A stretch of 64,000 bases of DNA, taken from the NCBI RefSeq assembly GCF_000737335.2, contig NZ_JMCC02000021.1, positions 1 through 64,000 on the forward strand, read 5' to 3'. Position 1 is the stretch's first letter, and every line of letters starts with the position of its first letter. This document shows positions 25,578 to 34,451 of the stretch, in pieces. Origin of the DNA: Enhygromyxa salina (GTDB lineage Bacteria; Myxococcota_A; Polyangia; Nannocystales; Nannocystaceae). Position numbers and translations under genes: made by a program. The notes under the pieces are model-generated. The model saw only the letters and a program-made list of their open reading frames with translations. It did no database searches and had not been told where the DNA came from.

Positions 25578-27626
25578 GTGCACGCCCCCGCGCCCGCGCA
25601 GCTTCGGTATTCGCGCGCCCCGTCTTGGTCGGGGCTGTGGGCGTGGGTGCTCGTGTTCGGCGTGATGCTGGTGCTGGCCCCGAGCCGCGCGCGGGCTGGC
25701 GATCCAAGCTGCTCCGAGCCGGTCGAGCAGTGGGTGCGAAGCTGCGCGGAGTCGACGGGGCAGCCGATGTCGGCGATCAGCTGCCCAGCGGGGATGCTGA
25801 TCATCAGCGCCGCAGCCGGCGAGGCGACCGAGCTACGCGTGGAGGTGCGCAGACCCGCCGGCCATTCAATGGCCACGATCGACGACGTCGGTGTCTCGCC
25901 GATCGGTGAATTTCCACGCTGGGCAGACGCCCCAGCGCCGCTGCAGGCCGCGTTCGCGGCGGTCGTCGAGTGTGCGCGCGCGGGCCCGGTCCCCACGCTG
26001 GCGAGCGGTGCCCCCCGACCTCGGCATGCCCCGATCGTGGCGGCGCCGCGCTCGACCGATGACGCCAGTCCCGACCGCCTCGGCGAGCCCGAGGTCGCGC
26101 CCGCCGAGGCCCCGCCAACCCCGGCGCCGTGGCTGGGCCTCGCGGGGCTGCTGGTCATGGCCGGCGTCGTGTGGCGAGCTCGCCCGCCGCTTCGTACCCG
26201 GGAGTCCTACGTCGCGCTGGGACTGGCGCTGACCTGCGCCGCGCTGCAGTCGATCTTGCCGTGGTCGTTCTTCCTGCAAAACGGGCACGGACCGCAGTGG
26301 GTGGAGTTCGCCCTGCGTGGCCACGACGGCCTGGCCGAGTATGGGCCGGGATACCCCGAGCTGCTCGCGGCCGTGGTCCGGCTTGGTGCTGGCGACCCCG
26401 AGTCGGCGCTCGCGTGGGCCTACCTCGGACTCGGTGTGGTGCTGTCGGTCTCGATCTACGCGGCGGCGCGGGCTGTCGGTGCGCGACCGGTGTGCGGGTT
26501 TGCGCTGGTGGTGATCGTCGCGCTGGATCCAACCGTGGTCCGGCTGATCCGCAGCGCCAGCTACCACGCGCCGGTCATCTCGCTGCAGGCGCTGGCGGCC
26601 GCGTTGCTCGTGCTCGCAGCGCGGCGAACATCTGCGCGCGCACCCACGTTCGTGGTCGCAGTGATCGGCGCTGGGTTGATGATCGCCCAGTCGGCGCGGG
26701 TCCATCCGGTTGGGTGGCTCGCGGCGGCGGTGCTGCCAACGGTGATCATGTTCGTCCCCGGTCACTCCCGCACCCGCGTTGGCCAGACGTTGCTGGCGAC
26801 GGCGGTGATCGCTGTCGTCGTCGCCGCGACCTCGCTGTCCGAGCTCTCGCGCCCGTTGAACACCCCGATCGGGCGCGGCTCCGTGGATCCAAGCCAGCTG
26901 CTGTGGACCTTCGGGCTCAGTCTGCTCGCGCTTGGTGTCGGTGTTGCCCTGGTCCTGCGGCGGCCAACGGCGCGGGCGCGAACCTTGCTGATCGCGGGGA
27001 TACTCGGCGTGATCGTGGTGATCGCGGTGCGACTCAATCCGGTCGCTGTCGATGCCATGCGCTACCAGGCCGGATACTTTGCCTGCTTCGCCCCGGTGCT
27101 TGGGCTTGGCCTCGCCAGCTTGGCTGCGCGCTTGGTCCCAGGCCGCCGCCACCAGCGGATCGCAGCCGCGGTCGCGCTTGGCGTTGCAGCGCTCGCCTCA
27201 CTGGCGACCGCGAGCGAGCGAGTCCGTCCCGCGACCGACGCCCGCGAGTCCACCTGGGCCCTCGAGTGGCGCGCCCGCGATTGGGGCGTCGCGCGGGTCG
27301 TCTACATCCGCGAGGTGGACACCCGCGCGGTCGTGCTGCCGCTTCATGCTCGCGGATCGCTGCGCGGCACGGGCCTGCGCGCCGCGGATGTCTCGGCGTT
27401 CTACCTGGGCGAGCCGGTGCTCTACTACCGGTCGTCACTATGTAGCGAGGCCGCGGGCCGCGAGGCGTGCAGCGATCTCGAGTCGCGCCTCCACATCGAA
27501 GACCCAGCCGTGCTCGAGCGCGAGTTTCCAGCGATCGCCAGCCAGCCATGGCACCCGCTCCAAGCCGACAGCGTCCGCGTGGGCCTGTTCATGGCCCGAC
27601 CGCGCCAGTCGCCTGACTCACCCTGA
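25578..27626 (+). CDS. Polytopic membrane protein, GT-C-like
   Basis: The 682-residue product starts with GTG. It has a signal-like helix (about 18-40), a periplasmic Cys-containing domain (CSEPVEQWVRSCAES, ISCPAGM; about 45-140) and an Ala/Pro linker. About ten to eleven membrane helices follow from 175 to 535, then a C-terminal periplasmic domain with paired cysteines (CSEAAGREACSD). The loop HDGLAEYGPGYPELLAAVVRL after helix 2 resembles the first catalytic loop of dolichyl-phosphate-sugar-dependent GT-C enzymes, with Asp/Glu available. The specific role is unknown. The frame extends upstream to 25497 (GTG), but the shorter form keeps a normal signal sequence. Confidence 0.72.
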   Translation: MHAPAPAQLRYSRAPSWSGLWAWVLVFGVMLVLAPSRARAGDPSCSEPVEQWVRSCAESTGQPMSAISCPAGMLIISAAAGEATELRVEVRRPAGHSMATIDDVGVSPIGEFPRWADAPAPLQAAFAAVVECARAGPVPTLASGAPRPRHAPIVAAPRSTDDASPDRLGEPEVAPAEAPPTPAPWLGLAGLLVMAGVVWRARPPLRTRESYVALGLALTCAALQSILPWSFFLQNGHGPQWVEFALRGHDGLAEYGPGYPELLAAVVRLGAGDPESALAWAYLGLGVVLSVSIYAAARAVGARPVCGFALVVIVALDPTVVRLIRSASYHAPVISLQALAAALLVLAARRTSARAPTFVVAVIGAGLMIAQSARVHPVGWLAAAVLPTVIMFVPGHSRTRVGQTLLATAVIAVVVAATSLSELSRPLNTPIGRGSVDPSQLLWTFGLSLLALGVGVALVLRRPTARARTLLIAGILGVIVVIAVRLNPVAVDAMRYQAGYFACFAPVLGLGLASLAARLVPGRRHQRIAAAVALGVAALASLATASERVRPATDARESTWALEWRARDWGVARVVYIREVDTRAVVLPLHARGSLRGTGLRAADVSAFYLGEPVLYYRSSLCSEAAGREACSDLESRLHIEDPAVLEREFPAIASQPWHPLQADSVRVGLFMARPRQSPDSP

Positions 27627-27651
27627 AGTTCGCCGCGGGCGGCGTGGCGGG

Positions 27652-29538
27652 CTACTCGGCCGGGAACACCAGCGGCAGCGCGGGGATCGGGACCGGCGCC
27701 CGTTCCCCCCGCTTCGGCACCTGCCAGCGTCGCAGCCCCTCGGGTGTCGAGATCAAGAACAGATAGCGAGGATCGTCGAGCGAGTGGGGGAACCCAAACT
27801 TGACCCGACTTGGGTAGCCTTCGACGTCGGACTCGATCTCGACGGAGAGCCCGGGAACCTCGAAGGCCGTCCCAGCTGGGAGCGTCTGGCCATCACGGCG
27901 AAAGAACAGCTCGGCGCCGCTGCGCAGCCAGCCACTTTGCACAGCCGAGAGCTCGAGGCTGCGCCTGCTGGTCCGCCGCGCGATGATCGGAAACTCGGCC
28001 ATCGCCAGCGATCGCCAGCTGCGTGGGGTTGGTTCCCCGCGAGAGTGGAGCAGGTAGTGTCCGTGCAGCGCCACGGTCTGGCTGATCGCGTTGAGCACGA
28101 TCACATCGCGCCCGCCAAAGTCGGCCGCGGGCACGTCCGTGCGATCGAACGCGGCCTCGATCGTGCGGTTCATGTTGGTGAGGATCGCCAGATACGTTCG
28201 ACCCCACTGCAGCTCTGCCACCGTGTGTCCGTAGAGCAGCACGGCGGTCAGCGGAACGCAGCAGATACTCGCGATCCGATAGTGCACGCCGCCCGCGAGC
28301 GCGCGGACCGACGCGATGATCATCGCAGCGACCAAGGCACAGGTGCCAAGCTGCGCGGGGATCAGCAAGCGCGAGTGGGCGGGCGCGACGCTCAGCGGCA
28401 GCAGCCCCAGCACCGCGCCAGCCGTCAACCACCGCAGGGTCCGGCGCTCTTGCTCACGCAGCTCGCTGCGCAGCAGGGCGACCACGAGCCCAGCGAGCAG
28501 CAGCAACACCCCACAGACGATCGAGTGGGCCCGCTCGTACGCGGCGGGGCTCGGCTTTGGCCCGATGTCCCACACCACCCAGCTGGACCCGAACCGGCGC
28601 ACCAGGTCGCCCGTGTCGGCGGGGATCGACCAGAACGCCGCGGTCAGCAGCCGGGGGATCCGCGTCGCCGCGAGCTCGAGCCAGGCGATCGGTGCGGTGA
28701 AGGGGTCGACATAGATCGCCGATCCCGAGCTCCCGTAGCCAAGCGCGCGGTGCAGGATCAGCCACGCCAGCGCGGTCACCAGCGCGGGGGCGCAGGCGAG
28801 CACGCGCGCGCGGACCGACGACACGGGGGCGCCGAGCAGCTCGTAGGCCACCAGGTAAGCCACGAAGGACAACCCGTACTCACCGGCCGCCAGGCTCAGA
28901 CCCACCAGCACGACCTCGGCGGCGATCAGCCTGCGCCGCGTTGTCCTTCGCTCGAGCTCGAGCGTCCGCCAGCCGACGTGGGCCCACACCGCCAAGCACC
29001 CAAAGGTCGCGCTGACCAACACGCAGCGGTTGGCCAGCCAGGCGATCGGCGTGGCGACGCCGGCCTCGCAGCCAAGCAGCACGACCGCGAGCACGGCGAT
29101 CCACGCTGGCAGCAACCTGCGCAGGGCCAGCCCCGCCGCGACCACCAGCGCGACCAGCCACGCCAGCGAGTGAAGGTGCCATGCCCACGCCGCGTAGGGC
29201 CGCGAGTAGGGCACCACCGCATGATCCAAGCTCAGCAGCGCGCTCGACAGCGGACGCAGCACGGTGCCATGCAGCCCTGGCTGGGTCCACCACGGCACGG
29301 TGCCGGCCTCGACGTGCGCCGCGAGCAGCTTGGGGTCGTCACGAAAGAACGCGTACAGATCGAAGGGCGCGTAGCCCTGGCCCGGGTACAGCCCAACGAG
29401 CATCCCGTGCTGCGCAAAGTCATCGCTCATCAGCCCAACGTCCAACGCCGAGGCGCGGGCGAGCGCCGCGAGCAAGCCGACCCCGATCAGGATCGTCAAC
29501 CAGCGCCAGCCGCTGGCCCAGCGAGGATCTGCGAGCAC
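27652..29538 (-). CDS. Polytopic membrane protein, GT-C-like
   Basis: The 628-residue product (GTG start) has an N-terminal signal anchor and the loop LMSDDFAQHGMLVGLYPG at about 35-52, which carries the paired Asp expected of the first catalytic loop in GT-C glycosyltransferases. About twelve helices run to residue 440, and a periplasmic beta-rich C-terminal domain of about 170 residues follows. The DD motif makes this the best of the three neighbouring membrane proteins as an active GT-C enzyme. It converges with the 25578 gene (25-bp gap) and is divergent from the NSS transporter gene. Confidence 0.75.
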   Translation of the reverse strand: MLADPRWASGWRWLTILIGVGLLAALARASALDVGLMSDDFAQHGMLVGLYPGQGYAPFDLYAFFRDDPKLLAAHVEAGTVPWWTQPGLHGTVLRPLSSALLSLDHAVVPYSRPYAAWAWHLHSLAWLVALVVAAGLALRRLLPAWIAVLAVVLLGCEAGVATPIAWLANRCVLVSATFGCLAVWAHVGWRTLELERRTTRRRLIAAEVVLVGLSLAAGEYGLSFVAYLVAYELLGAPVSSVRARVLACAPALVTALAWLILHRALGYGSSGSAIYVDPFTAPIAWLELAATRIPRLLTAAFWSIPADTGDLVRRFGSSWVVWDIGPKPSPAAYERAHSIVCGVLLLLAGLVVALLRSELREQERRTLRWLTAGAVLGLLPLSVAPAHSRLLIPAQLGTCALVAAMIIASVRALAGGVHYRIASICCVPLTAVLLYGHTVAELQWGRTYLAILTNMNRTIEAAFDRTDVPAADFGGRDVIVLNAISQTVALHGHYLLHSRGEPTPRSWRSLAMAEFPIIARRTSRRSLELSAVQSGWLRSGAELFFRRDGQTLPAGTAFEVPGLSVEIESDVEGYPSRVKFGFPHSLDDPRYLFLISTPEGLRRWQVPKRGERAPVPIPALPLVFPAE

Positions 29539-29633
29539 GAGCGAGAAGCTTCGCCCGCCCCGGCCCGAGCGACAAGCCAGCGGGGCGATCGCTCGCGCTT
29601 GACAGCCGCGGGGCAGCCGGCGAAACCCAATGA

Positions 29634-31028
29634 ATGGCGGAAGAACGACGCGGTGAGTGGGGCTCTCGGGTTGGGTTCATCCTCGCGGCCGCGGGCTCGG
29701 CCGTTGGGCTTGGCAACGTCTGGAAGTTTCCGTACATCACCGGGGAGAACGGCGGCGGCCTGTTCGTGCTGATCTACTTGGTCTGCATCGTGTTCGTGGG
29801 CCTGCCAATCATGATCGGCGAGGTCATGCTCGGGCGCATGACGCAGCGGTCTCCGGTCGGCGCGTTCACCAAGCTGGCCGGTGACAAGTCGATGTGGCGC
29901 GGGGTTGGCTGGATCGGCGTGCTCGCGGGCTTCGTGATCCTGTCCTACTACAGCGTCGTCGCTGGTTGGGCCCTCGAGTACACGGTGTTCTCTGCCTCTG
30001 GCGCGATCGATGGGGCGGATCCGGCCGCGCTCGCGCGGCGGTTTGGCCAAGTGGCTGGCAACGGCAGCGGGGCAATCTTGTGGCACGTCGCGTTCATGGC
30101 CATGACGATCGCAATCGTGATCGGCGGGGTTCAAAAGGGCGTCGAGATCGCCGCGCGCGTGCTGATGCCGCTGCTGCTCTTGATGTTCGTCGCCCTGTTG
30201 ATCTTCGCCAGCCAGCTCGAGGGGTTTGGCCAGGGCGTGTCGTTCGTGTTTGGGTTGCACACCGACAACTTCGGCCCAGGCAGCGTGCTCGAGGCCTTGG
30301 GTCACAGCTTCTTCACGCTCAGCGTTGGCATGGGCGCGATGCTGACCTACGGCTCGTACATCAAGAAGGACGACGACATCATCGGCGCCTCGGTGGCGAT
30401 CTCCGTGATCGACACCCTGGTCGCGCTGATGGCCTGCCTGGTCTTGTTCCCGATCACCTTCACCTACGGCATGGAGCCCGCGGCCGGCCCAAGCTTGGTG
30501 TTTCAGAACATCCCGATCGCGCTCTCGCAGCTGCCGGGCAGCACGATCTGGGCGGTCACCTTCTTCTTGCTGTTGGTGTTTGCGGCGCTGACCTCGGCGA
30601 TCTCGCTGCTCGAGGTCACGGCCTCGTACTTCATCGACGAGCTGGGCTGGTCGCGCAGCGTCGCGGTGCCGGTCACCGGCGGGGCGATCATCATGCTCGG
30701 GGTCCCTTCGGCGCTCGCGGCGTCCAGCCACACCTTTGGCGCCGGCATGGAGGCCGCGGTTGGCATGAACTGGTTCGACTTGTTCGACTATGTGTCGAGC
30801 AACTGGATGTTGCCGCTGTGTGGGCTGGGCATCTCGCTGTTCGCGGCCTGGCGGGTCGGCGAAGAGGCCCGGCGGGTTCAGTTCGCCGCCGGCTCGACCC
30901 TGGGCAAGATCGAGGGTCTGTATGTCACCTGGCTGCAGGTGCTGCGCTTTGTCGTGCCGATCGCTATTGTGCTGATCATGTTGCACGCGTTGAAGGTGTT
31001 CGAGCTGGTCGGGCTGACCGGCGGCTGA
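29634..31028 (+). CDS. Sodium-dependent transporter of the NSS (LeuT) family
   Basis: The 464-residue product is a sodium-coupled symporter for amino acids or related compounds in the inner membrane. The family signature GSAVGLGNVWKFPY (21-34) is complete and is followed by NGGG, which shapes the Na+ and substrate sites in LeuT. Other landmarks are GEVMLGRMTQR in TM2, the SYYSVVAGW region in TM3 and SFFTLSVGMGAMLTYGSY in TM6. The unwound TM6 supports a normal mechanism. The length is typical of the bacterial eleven- to twelve-helix members. The gene is a single unit. The last 20 bases recur about 44 bases further on (gagctggtcgggctgac at 31002 and 31046). Confidence 0.94.
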   Translation: MAEERRGEWGSRVGFILAAAGSAVGLGNVWKFPYITGENGGGLFVLIYLVCIVFVGLPIMIGEVMLGRMTQRSPVGAFTKLAGDKSMWRGVGWIGVLAGFVILSYYSVVAGWALEYTVFSASGAIDGADPAALARRFGQVAGNGSGAILWHVAFMAMTIAIVIGGVQKGVEIAARVLMPLLLLMFVALLIFASQLEGFGQGVSFVFGLHTDNFGPGSVLEALGHSFFTLSVGMGAMLTYGSYIKKDDDIIGASVAISVIDTLVALMACLVLFPITFTYGMEPAAGPSLVFQNIPIALSQLPGSTIWAVTFFLLLVFAALTSAISLLEVTASYFIDELGWSRSVAVPVTGGAIIMLGVPSALAASSHTFGAGMEAAVGMNWFDLFDYVSSNWMLPLCGLGISLFAAWRVGEEARRVQFAAGSTLGKIEGLYVTWLQVLRFVVPIAIVLIMLHALKVFELVGLTGG

Positions 31029-31066
31029 TCGCCTTGTCAGCTGGCGAGCTGGTCGGGCTGACGGGC

Positions 31067-31987
31067 TCAGGCGCGCGCGAGCGCGACGCTGCACGAGGCG
31101 GTCGGGGCCACGCTCGCCAACAGCTGTCGGGCAAAGTCGAGCTGCGAGACCGTAGCGCCCTCGAGCTCGACGAGCACCGCGTGGGTGATCGACGAGAGCG
31201 TGACGCCCTGGCCGCCGTGGTGGGCGGCGATCAGGGCCGCCTGCATGGGGGCGAGCGTAGGGTTGTAGGCGACCGACTCCGCGACCGCGCCGGCAAACCG
31301 CTGGCCGTCTGCGGTCTCGAGGGCCACGCCCGCGCATGCGCCAGTGTAGGGCGCGCTGCTGCGGTTGGCCGCGGCGAGGGCGAGCTGCGTGAGCTCGGCA
31401 TGCTCGGCATGCTCGGCATTCTGGGCATGGGGGATCAGCTGCAACCCATGGGGTCCCGCCCGCAGCAGCTGCGGTGACCTCCCGAGCTGGGTGGGACCAA
31501 ACGCCGAGGGCAGCAGCGACTCGATCGACATTGGCCTACCCCCGGGCGCGTCAGCGAGCAACAGCTGCGGACGCGGCTCGGGCAGCTCGAACATGAACTG
31601 ACGGCAGAACCCACACGGTGCCGCCGAAGTGGCGATCACCGTCAAGCCCGTCTCCGCGTGGGCCCACGCGTGGGCGATCGCCGACTGCTCCGCGTGGATC
31701 GTCTGTGACAGCGGGAACCCATGAAATTCGATGTTGGCGCCGAGGTACAGCCGGCCAGACTCGCCGAGCGCGGCCGCACCAACCTCGAAGCTGGACAGCG
31801 GCGCCCGAGCCCAGCGCCGCGCCCACTCGAGCGACGCGAGGATCAGCGCGTGTTTGTCGAGGCCTGTCTCGGTCTGCAGCGCCGCGAGCTCGCTGGCTTC
31901 GATGACCGCCGCGCTGCCCGGCCCGATCAGGCGTGCGTCGAGGTGCTCGACGATCGGCGTGCGTGGCAGCCCTGGGTGGTTCGACAC
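31067..31987 (-). CDS. cdd: Cytidine deaminase, two-domain E. coli type
   Basis: The 306-residue product hydrolyses cytidine and deoxycytidine to uridine forms in pyrimidine salvage. The zinc site is complete: HAEQSA (His98, Glu100) and PCGFCRQF (Cys125, Cys128). The N-terminal part with PLSSFEVGAAALG and the inactive second domain (about 195-306, SSAPYTGACAGVALETADG) match the long homodimeric type. A His/Ala/Glu repeat, QNAEHAEHAELT (about 180-195), is encoded by a 9-bp repeat (gctcggcat) at 31396-31428 and lengthens the interdomain linker. The GTG at 31987 gives a length close to that of E. coli Cdd. A membrane protein gene ends 14 bases upstream, probably cotranscribed. Confidence 0.95.
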   Translation of the reverse strand: MSNHPGLPRTPIVEHLDARLIGPGSAAVIEASELAALQTETGLDKHALILASLEWARRWARAPLSSFEVGAAALGESGRLYLGANIEFHGFPLSQTIHAEQSAIAHAWAHAETGLTVIATSAAPCGFCRQFMFELPEPRPQLLLADAPGGRPMSIESLLPSAFGPTQLGRSPQLLRAGPHGLQLIPHAQNAEHAEHAELTQLALAAANRSSAPYTGACAGVALETADGQRFAGAVAESVAYNPTLAPMQAALIAAHHGGQGVTLSSITHAVLVELEGATVSQLDFARQLLASVAPTASCSVALARA

Positions 31988-32001
31988 GCTGCGATGGTAG
32001 C

Positions 32002-32418
32002 TCAATCGTCCCTGCCACGCGCGAGCGCGACCCCGAGCCTGGCGAAGCCCGGCGCGGACACCAGCGCCGCGACTTGGGCGAGCCCGCGCAGCAGCTCCGC
32101 GTCCACGTCGAGCCAGACCGGCACCATCACCGCGCCCGCGCCTACAACCGCGAGTCCAAGCCCACCCAGCAGCGCGCGGGCGGTGAACGGCTGGCCAAAC
32201 GACAGCCACACCCCCAAGGCCGCGCCGATCGGCCACACCACGATGCTCATGTGGATCAGCGCGCCCGCGCGCTCGGGCCCGGGGGGCACGAACAGCGAGA
32301 CCAGGCCGGCACCAACCATCACCAGCAAGATGCCGACCAGCACGCCGGCCGCCCAGTCCAGTACGATCGAGACGACCGGCTTGCGCCTGCGGCCGGGTCG
32401 GTAGTCAGCCTTGCTCAC
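32002..32418 (-). CDS. Small four-helix membrane protein, unknown
   Basis: The 138-residue product (GTG start, VSKADYRPGRRRKP) has a basic N terminus and then four hydrophobic segments at about 15-40, 50-70, 80-100 and 105-125. A short soluble end follows. No family is recognised. The frame extends through repeat family B to 32622, but the added residues are encoded by the repeat and are not credible as coding. It lies 14 bases upstream of cdd on the same strand. Confidence 0.6.
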   Translation of the reverse strand: MSKADYRPGRRRKPVVSIVLDWAAGVLVGILLVMVGAGLVSLFVPPGPERAGALIHMSIVVWPIGAALGVWLSFGQPFTARALLGGLGLAVVGAGAVMVPVWLDVDAELLRGLAQVAALVSAPGFARLGVALARGRDD

Positions 32419-32475
32419 GCCGACATCGTGGCATCCCGAGCCGGTCCGGGCCAGATGCCTGCGGTCAGGCCGAGC

Positions 32476-32620
32476 GCCGCACACCCCGAGTTCGCTCCGG
32501 GTCATGCACGGCACTGAGGCCCAATGGTCTAGCAGTACGCCCGGCGACAGCGTCGTCGCCGCTCCTCGCCCTTGGGCCTCAGCTCCGCACCTAACCCGGA
32601 ACGAACTCAGGGTGTGCGGC
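32476..32620. repeat. Intergenic repeat family B, full palindromic copy (145 bp)
   Basis: The ends gccgcacacc and ggtgtgcggc are perfect inverted repeats. The two 48-base arms match with few differences: the left arm contains gagttcgctccgggt and gcactgaggccca, and the right arm contains acccggaacgaactc and tgggcctcagctccgc. The centre is about 50 bases. It lies between two leftward genes, and its right end is one base from the stop of the poly-gamma-glutamate hydrolase gene. The right half occurs again at 61949. This could be a MITE-like element or a large bidirectional terminator. Confidence 0.75.
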
Positions 32621-32621
32621 A

Positions 32622-33662
32622 TTAAATCAGCAGATCAAACACCTGGGCGACGGCGGTGGCGATGTCCTGCCAGTGTTCCTGCCGCGCGCGCAGGCTCTGC
32701 TCGATCTGAATGCCGCCGGTTCCCCAGCCAGTCAGCCAATTGACCACGTTGTCAGGCGAGTCCCCAGCGTACTGATCGCCAGGTTGTGCGATCGTAACCT
32801 CGATCCCCGTCCCGGCCAGCACGTTGGCGATCGCGTCGCGGACGGCCGCCTTGAGCTGTTGGGGCCCGCCGCCGCCAACGATCACCAGCTCTTGGCTGAG
32901 GCCGTGAAACGACACCGCATAGTCAAACCCGCGGTCGGCGATCGCGTCGAGGCCGGGGAAGCTGCTGCGGCTCAGGTCGGTGCTGGTGATGTGCCATTGG
33001 TCGTAGGCACCCCCGCCAAGCTTGTAGCCCTTGCACACCCATGAGCTCACGCCCTTGCCAGCCAGCAACGACCGCATGAACTCGGCCTGATTGTCGGTGC
33101 GGGGCTCGATGAACCCGCCGTGGGGCGCGATCACGACCAGCCCCGTGTGGACCCCGTCGTCGACCCGCCGCTCGACGAACTCGCTCTGCGCTTGGGCCTG
33201 CGCGTCGCTCAGGCCCTCGGCCACGACCGCGGTGTACAGCTTGGCGCTGAAGGTGTTTGTTGTTCCAAGCCGCGAGCGCGCGGCCATGCCCATGCGTATG
33301 CGCTTGCTGCTGGACTCGTTGCGGACCTCGCCCACGGTGTATAGCGCGACGTTGCCGTTGCTCCGCTCCACTCTGCATTGATCGCCAAGCGACAGATACT
33401 GGGTGAGGGCATCGTCAATCGAGATGTGTTCTTGCCGATTCAGGATTGGTTGCTCGAGCAATGAGCGGCTGACCGAGACCGAGCGCTTGACGCTGGGGTT
33501 CACGGCGCGCAGCTCGGTAGCGTCGCTCCAATCGTCCTCGTCCTCGGTCACGCAGCCCTGGACGACCAGGGGGACCGCTGTGGCGCCGAGTAGACGGAAG
33601 AAGTCTCGCCGATCGAGTGCGATCGGCTGTGATGCGTCGGGGTCGATGTCGTCGGTTTCCAT
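32622..33662 (-). CDS. Poly-gamma-glutamate hydrolase family TAT lipoprotein
   Basis: The 346-residue product matches the PF05908 family (phage/Bacillus PghP type), zinc enzymes that cleave poly-gamma-glutamate. The N terminus has a twin-arginine motif DRRDFFRLLG (Arg18, Arg19) and a Cys in VVQGC (Cys37), so it should be exported folded and lipid-anchored. Family landmarks are VVIAPHGGFIEP with the metal-binding His/Glu, WHITSTDL, the YAVSFHG strand with a second metal His, and a late ELVIVGGGG segment. A catalytic-domain insertion or long N-terminal part (about 45-160) precedes it. ATG at 33662 is preferred over the adjacent TTG. It may degrade capsules of prey or phage-exposed polymer. Confidence 0.85.
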   Translation of the reverse strand: METDDIDPDASQPIALDRRDFFRLLGATAVPLVVQGCVTEDEDDWSDATELRAVNPSVKRSVSVSRSLLEQPILNRQEHISIDDALTQYLSLGDQCRVERSNGNVALYTVGEVRNESSSKRIRMGMAARSRLGTTNTFSAKLYTAVVAEGLSDAQAQAQSEFVERRVDDGVHTGLVVIAPHGGFIEPRTDNQAEFMRSLLAGKGVSSWVCKGYKLGGGAYDQWHITSTDLSRSSFPGLDAIADRGFDYAVSFHGLSQELVIVGGGGPQQLKAAVRDAIANVLAGTGIEVTIAQPGDQYAGDSPDNVVNWLTGWGTGGIQIEQSLRARQEHWQDIATAVAQVFDLLI

Positions 33663-33919
33663 CAATGCACATGACTAGGCCTTCGTCGTCTGAAGTCAAT
33701 TCGCCCTATGTGCACACTTGGGCGAGCGCTCGAGCCTTCGCGCATTGGCTGGTTTGCTGATTTGATAATCTCGCTGACGATAGTGACGAAAGAGCAGGAG
33801 CAAGCTCGATTGCGTCAGTCGCCCACGCGCCGCCGGTGGGGGAGCAAGTAGCTAGTTATGCCGGCAACGACCCAGGCAGACGCAAAAGCGTCGGACAAAG
33901 TTTCGCCCGGCCGGGCCGA
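33663..33919. other. Gap of about 257 bp, mildly AT-rich, no gene
   Basis: The gap lies upstream of the TAT lipoprotein gene and contains a less GC-rich stretch (gctgatttgataatctcg near 33755) that could hold the promoter. No convincing ORF, hairpin or repeat was found. Confidence 0.4.
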
Positions 33920-34381
33920 TCAGCGTGAGGGGTCCCCGGGGTCGGGGGCGGACGATTGCGCGAGAAACTCGAGCCCAGCCTCGACTTCGGTGGTGACGAG
34001 GATCTGGTCGCTGAGGCCGGTGATCCGCGTGGCTTGCAGCTTGCCGATCGCCGAGCGGACCAGCACCACCACGCGCTCGAAATGGGCGAGCAGGACCGCG
34101 TTGGATCGGCTGACCGCCGCTTCGAAGCGCTCGTCGCTGTTGCCGGTGACCAAGCGGGTGTCGATGATCAGCCCCCAGCCCTTGGTGTCGTCGCCGAGCG
34201 TGGTGAGCTCGCGGTGGGCGGGCTCGACATCCTCTGCGCCCATCGGGGCGCCCTGCTTGCGCTCACCTAGGATCACGCGCAGGTCGCGATTTTCGAACAC
34301 GTGCATGAACGCCGTCTCGGGGAGCGAGACGAAGCCGGAGAGCGTGGGGTGGTCGTCGGACATGCGGGTGAATAGTGACAT
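33920..34381 (-). CDS. Small soluble protein, unknown, possibly STAS/SpoIIAA-like
   Basis: The 153-residue product begins MSLFTRMSDDHPTLSGF. Its alternating strands and helices, including GWGLIIDTRLVTGNSDERFE, then AVLLAHFERVVVLVRSAIGKLQA and DQILVTTEVEAGLEFL, recall SpoIIAA/STAS-like folds with the order strand-helix-strand. I do not see a conserved phosphorylatable Ser in the expected loop, so the assignment is only by fold impression. The rpe gene lies 70 bases upstream on the same strand, so cotranscription is likely. ATG at 34363 is an alternative start. Confidence 0.55.
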   Translation of the reverse strand: MSLFTRMSDDHPTLSGFVSLPETAFMHVFENRDLRVILGERKQGAPMGAEDVEPAHRELTTLGDDTKGWGLIIDTRLVTGNSDERFEAAVSRSNAVLLAHFERVVVLVRSAIGKLQATRITGLSDQILVTTEVEAGLEFLAQSSAPDPGDPSR

Positions 34382-34451
34382 GCGGGCTGCGACCCCGTCG
34401 ACCCGTCCGCTTGGTTCGAGCGGTCCGAGCGGTCCGAGCGGGGGGCGCGGC

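Noticed and set aside
32419..32622. N-terminal extension of the small membrane protein through repeat B
   Set aside because: The added residues are translated from the palindrome, and the same residues appear from the half copy at 61949; GTG 32418 is a better start.
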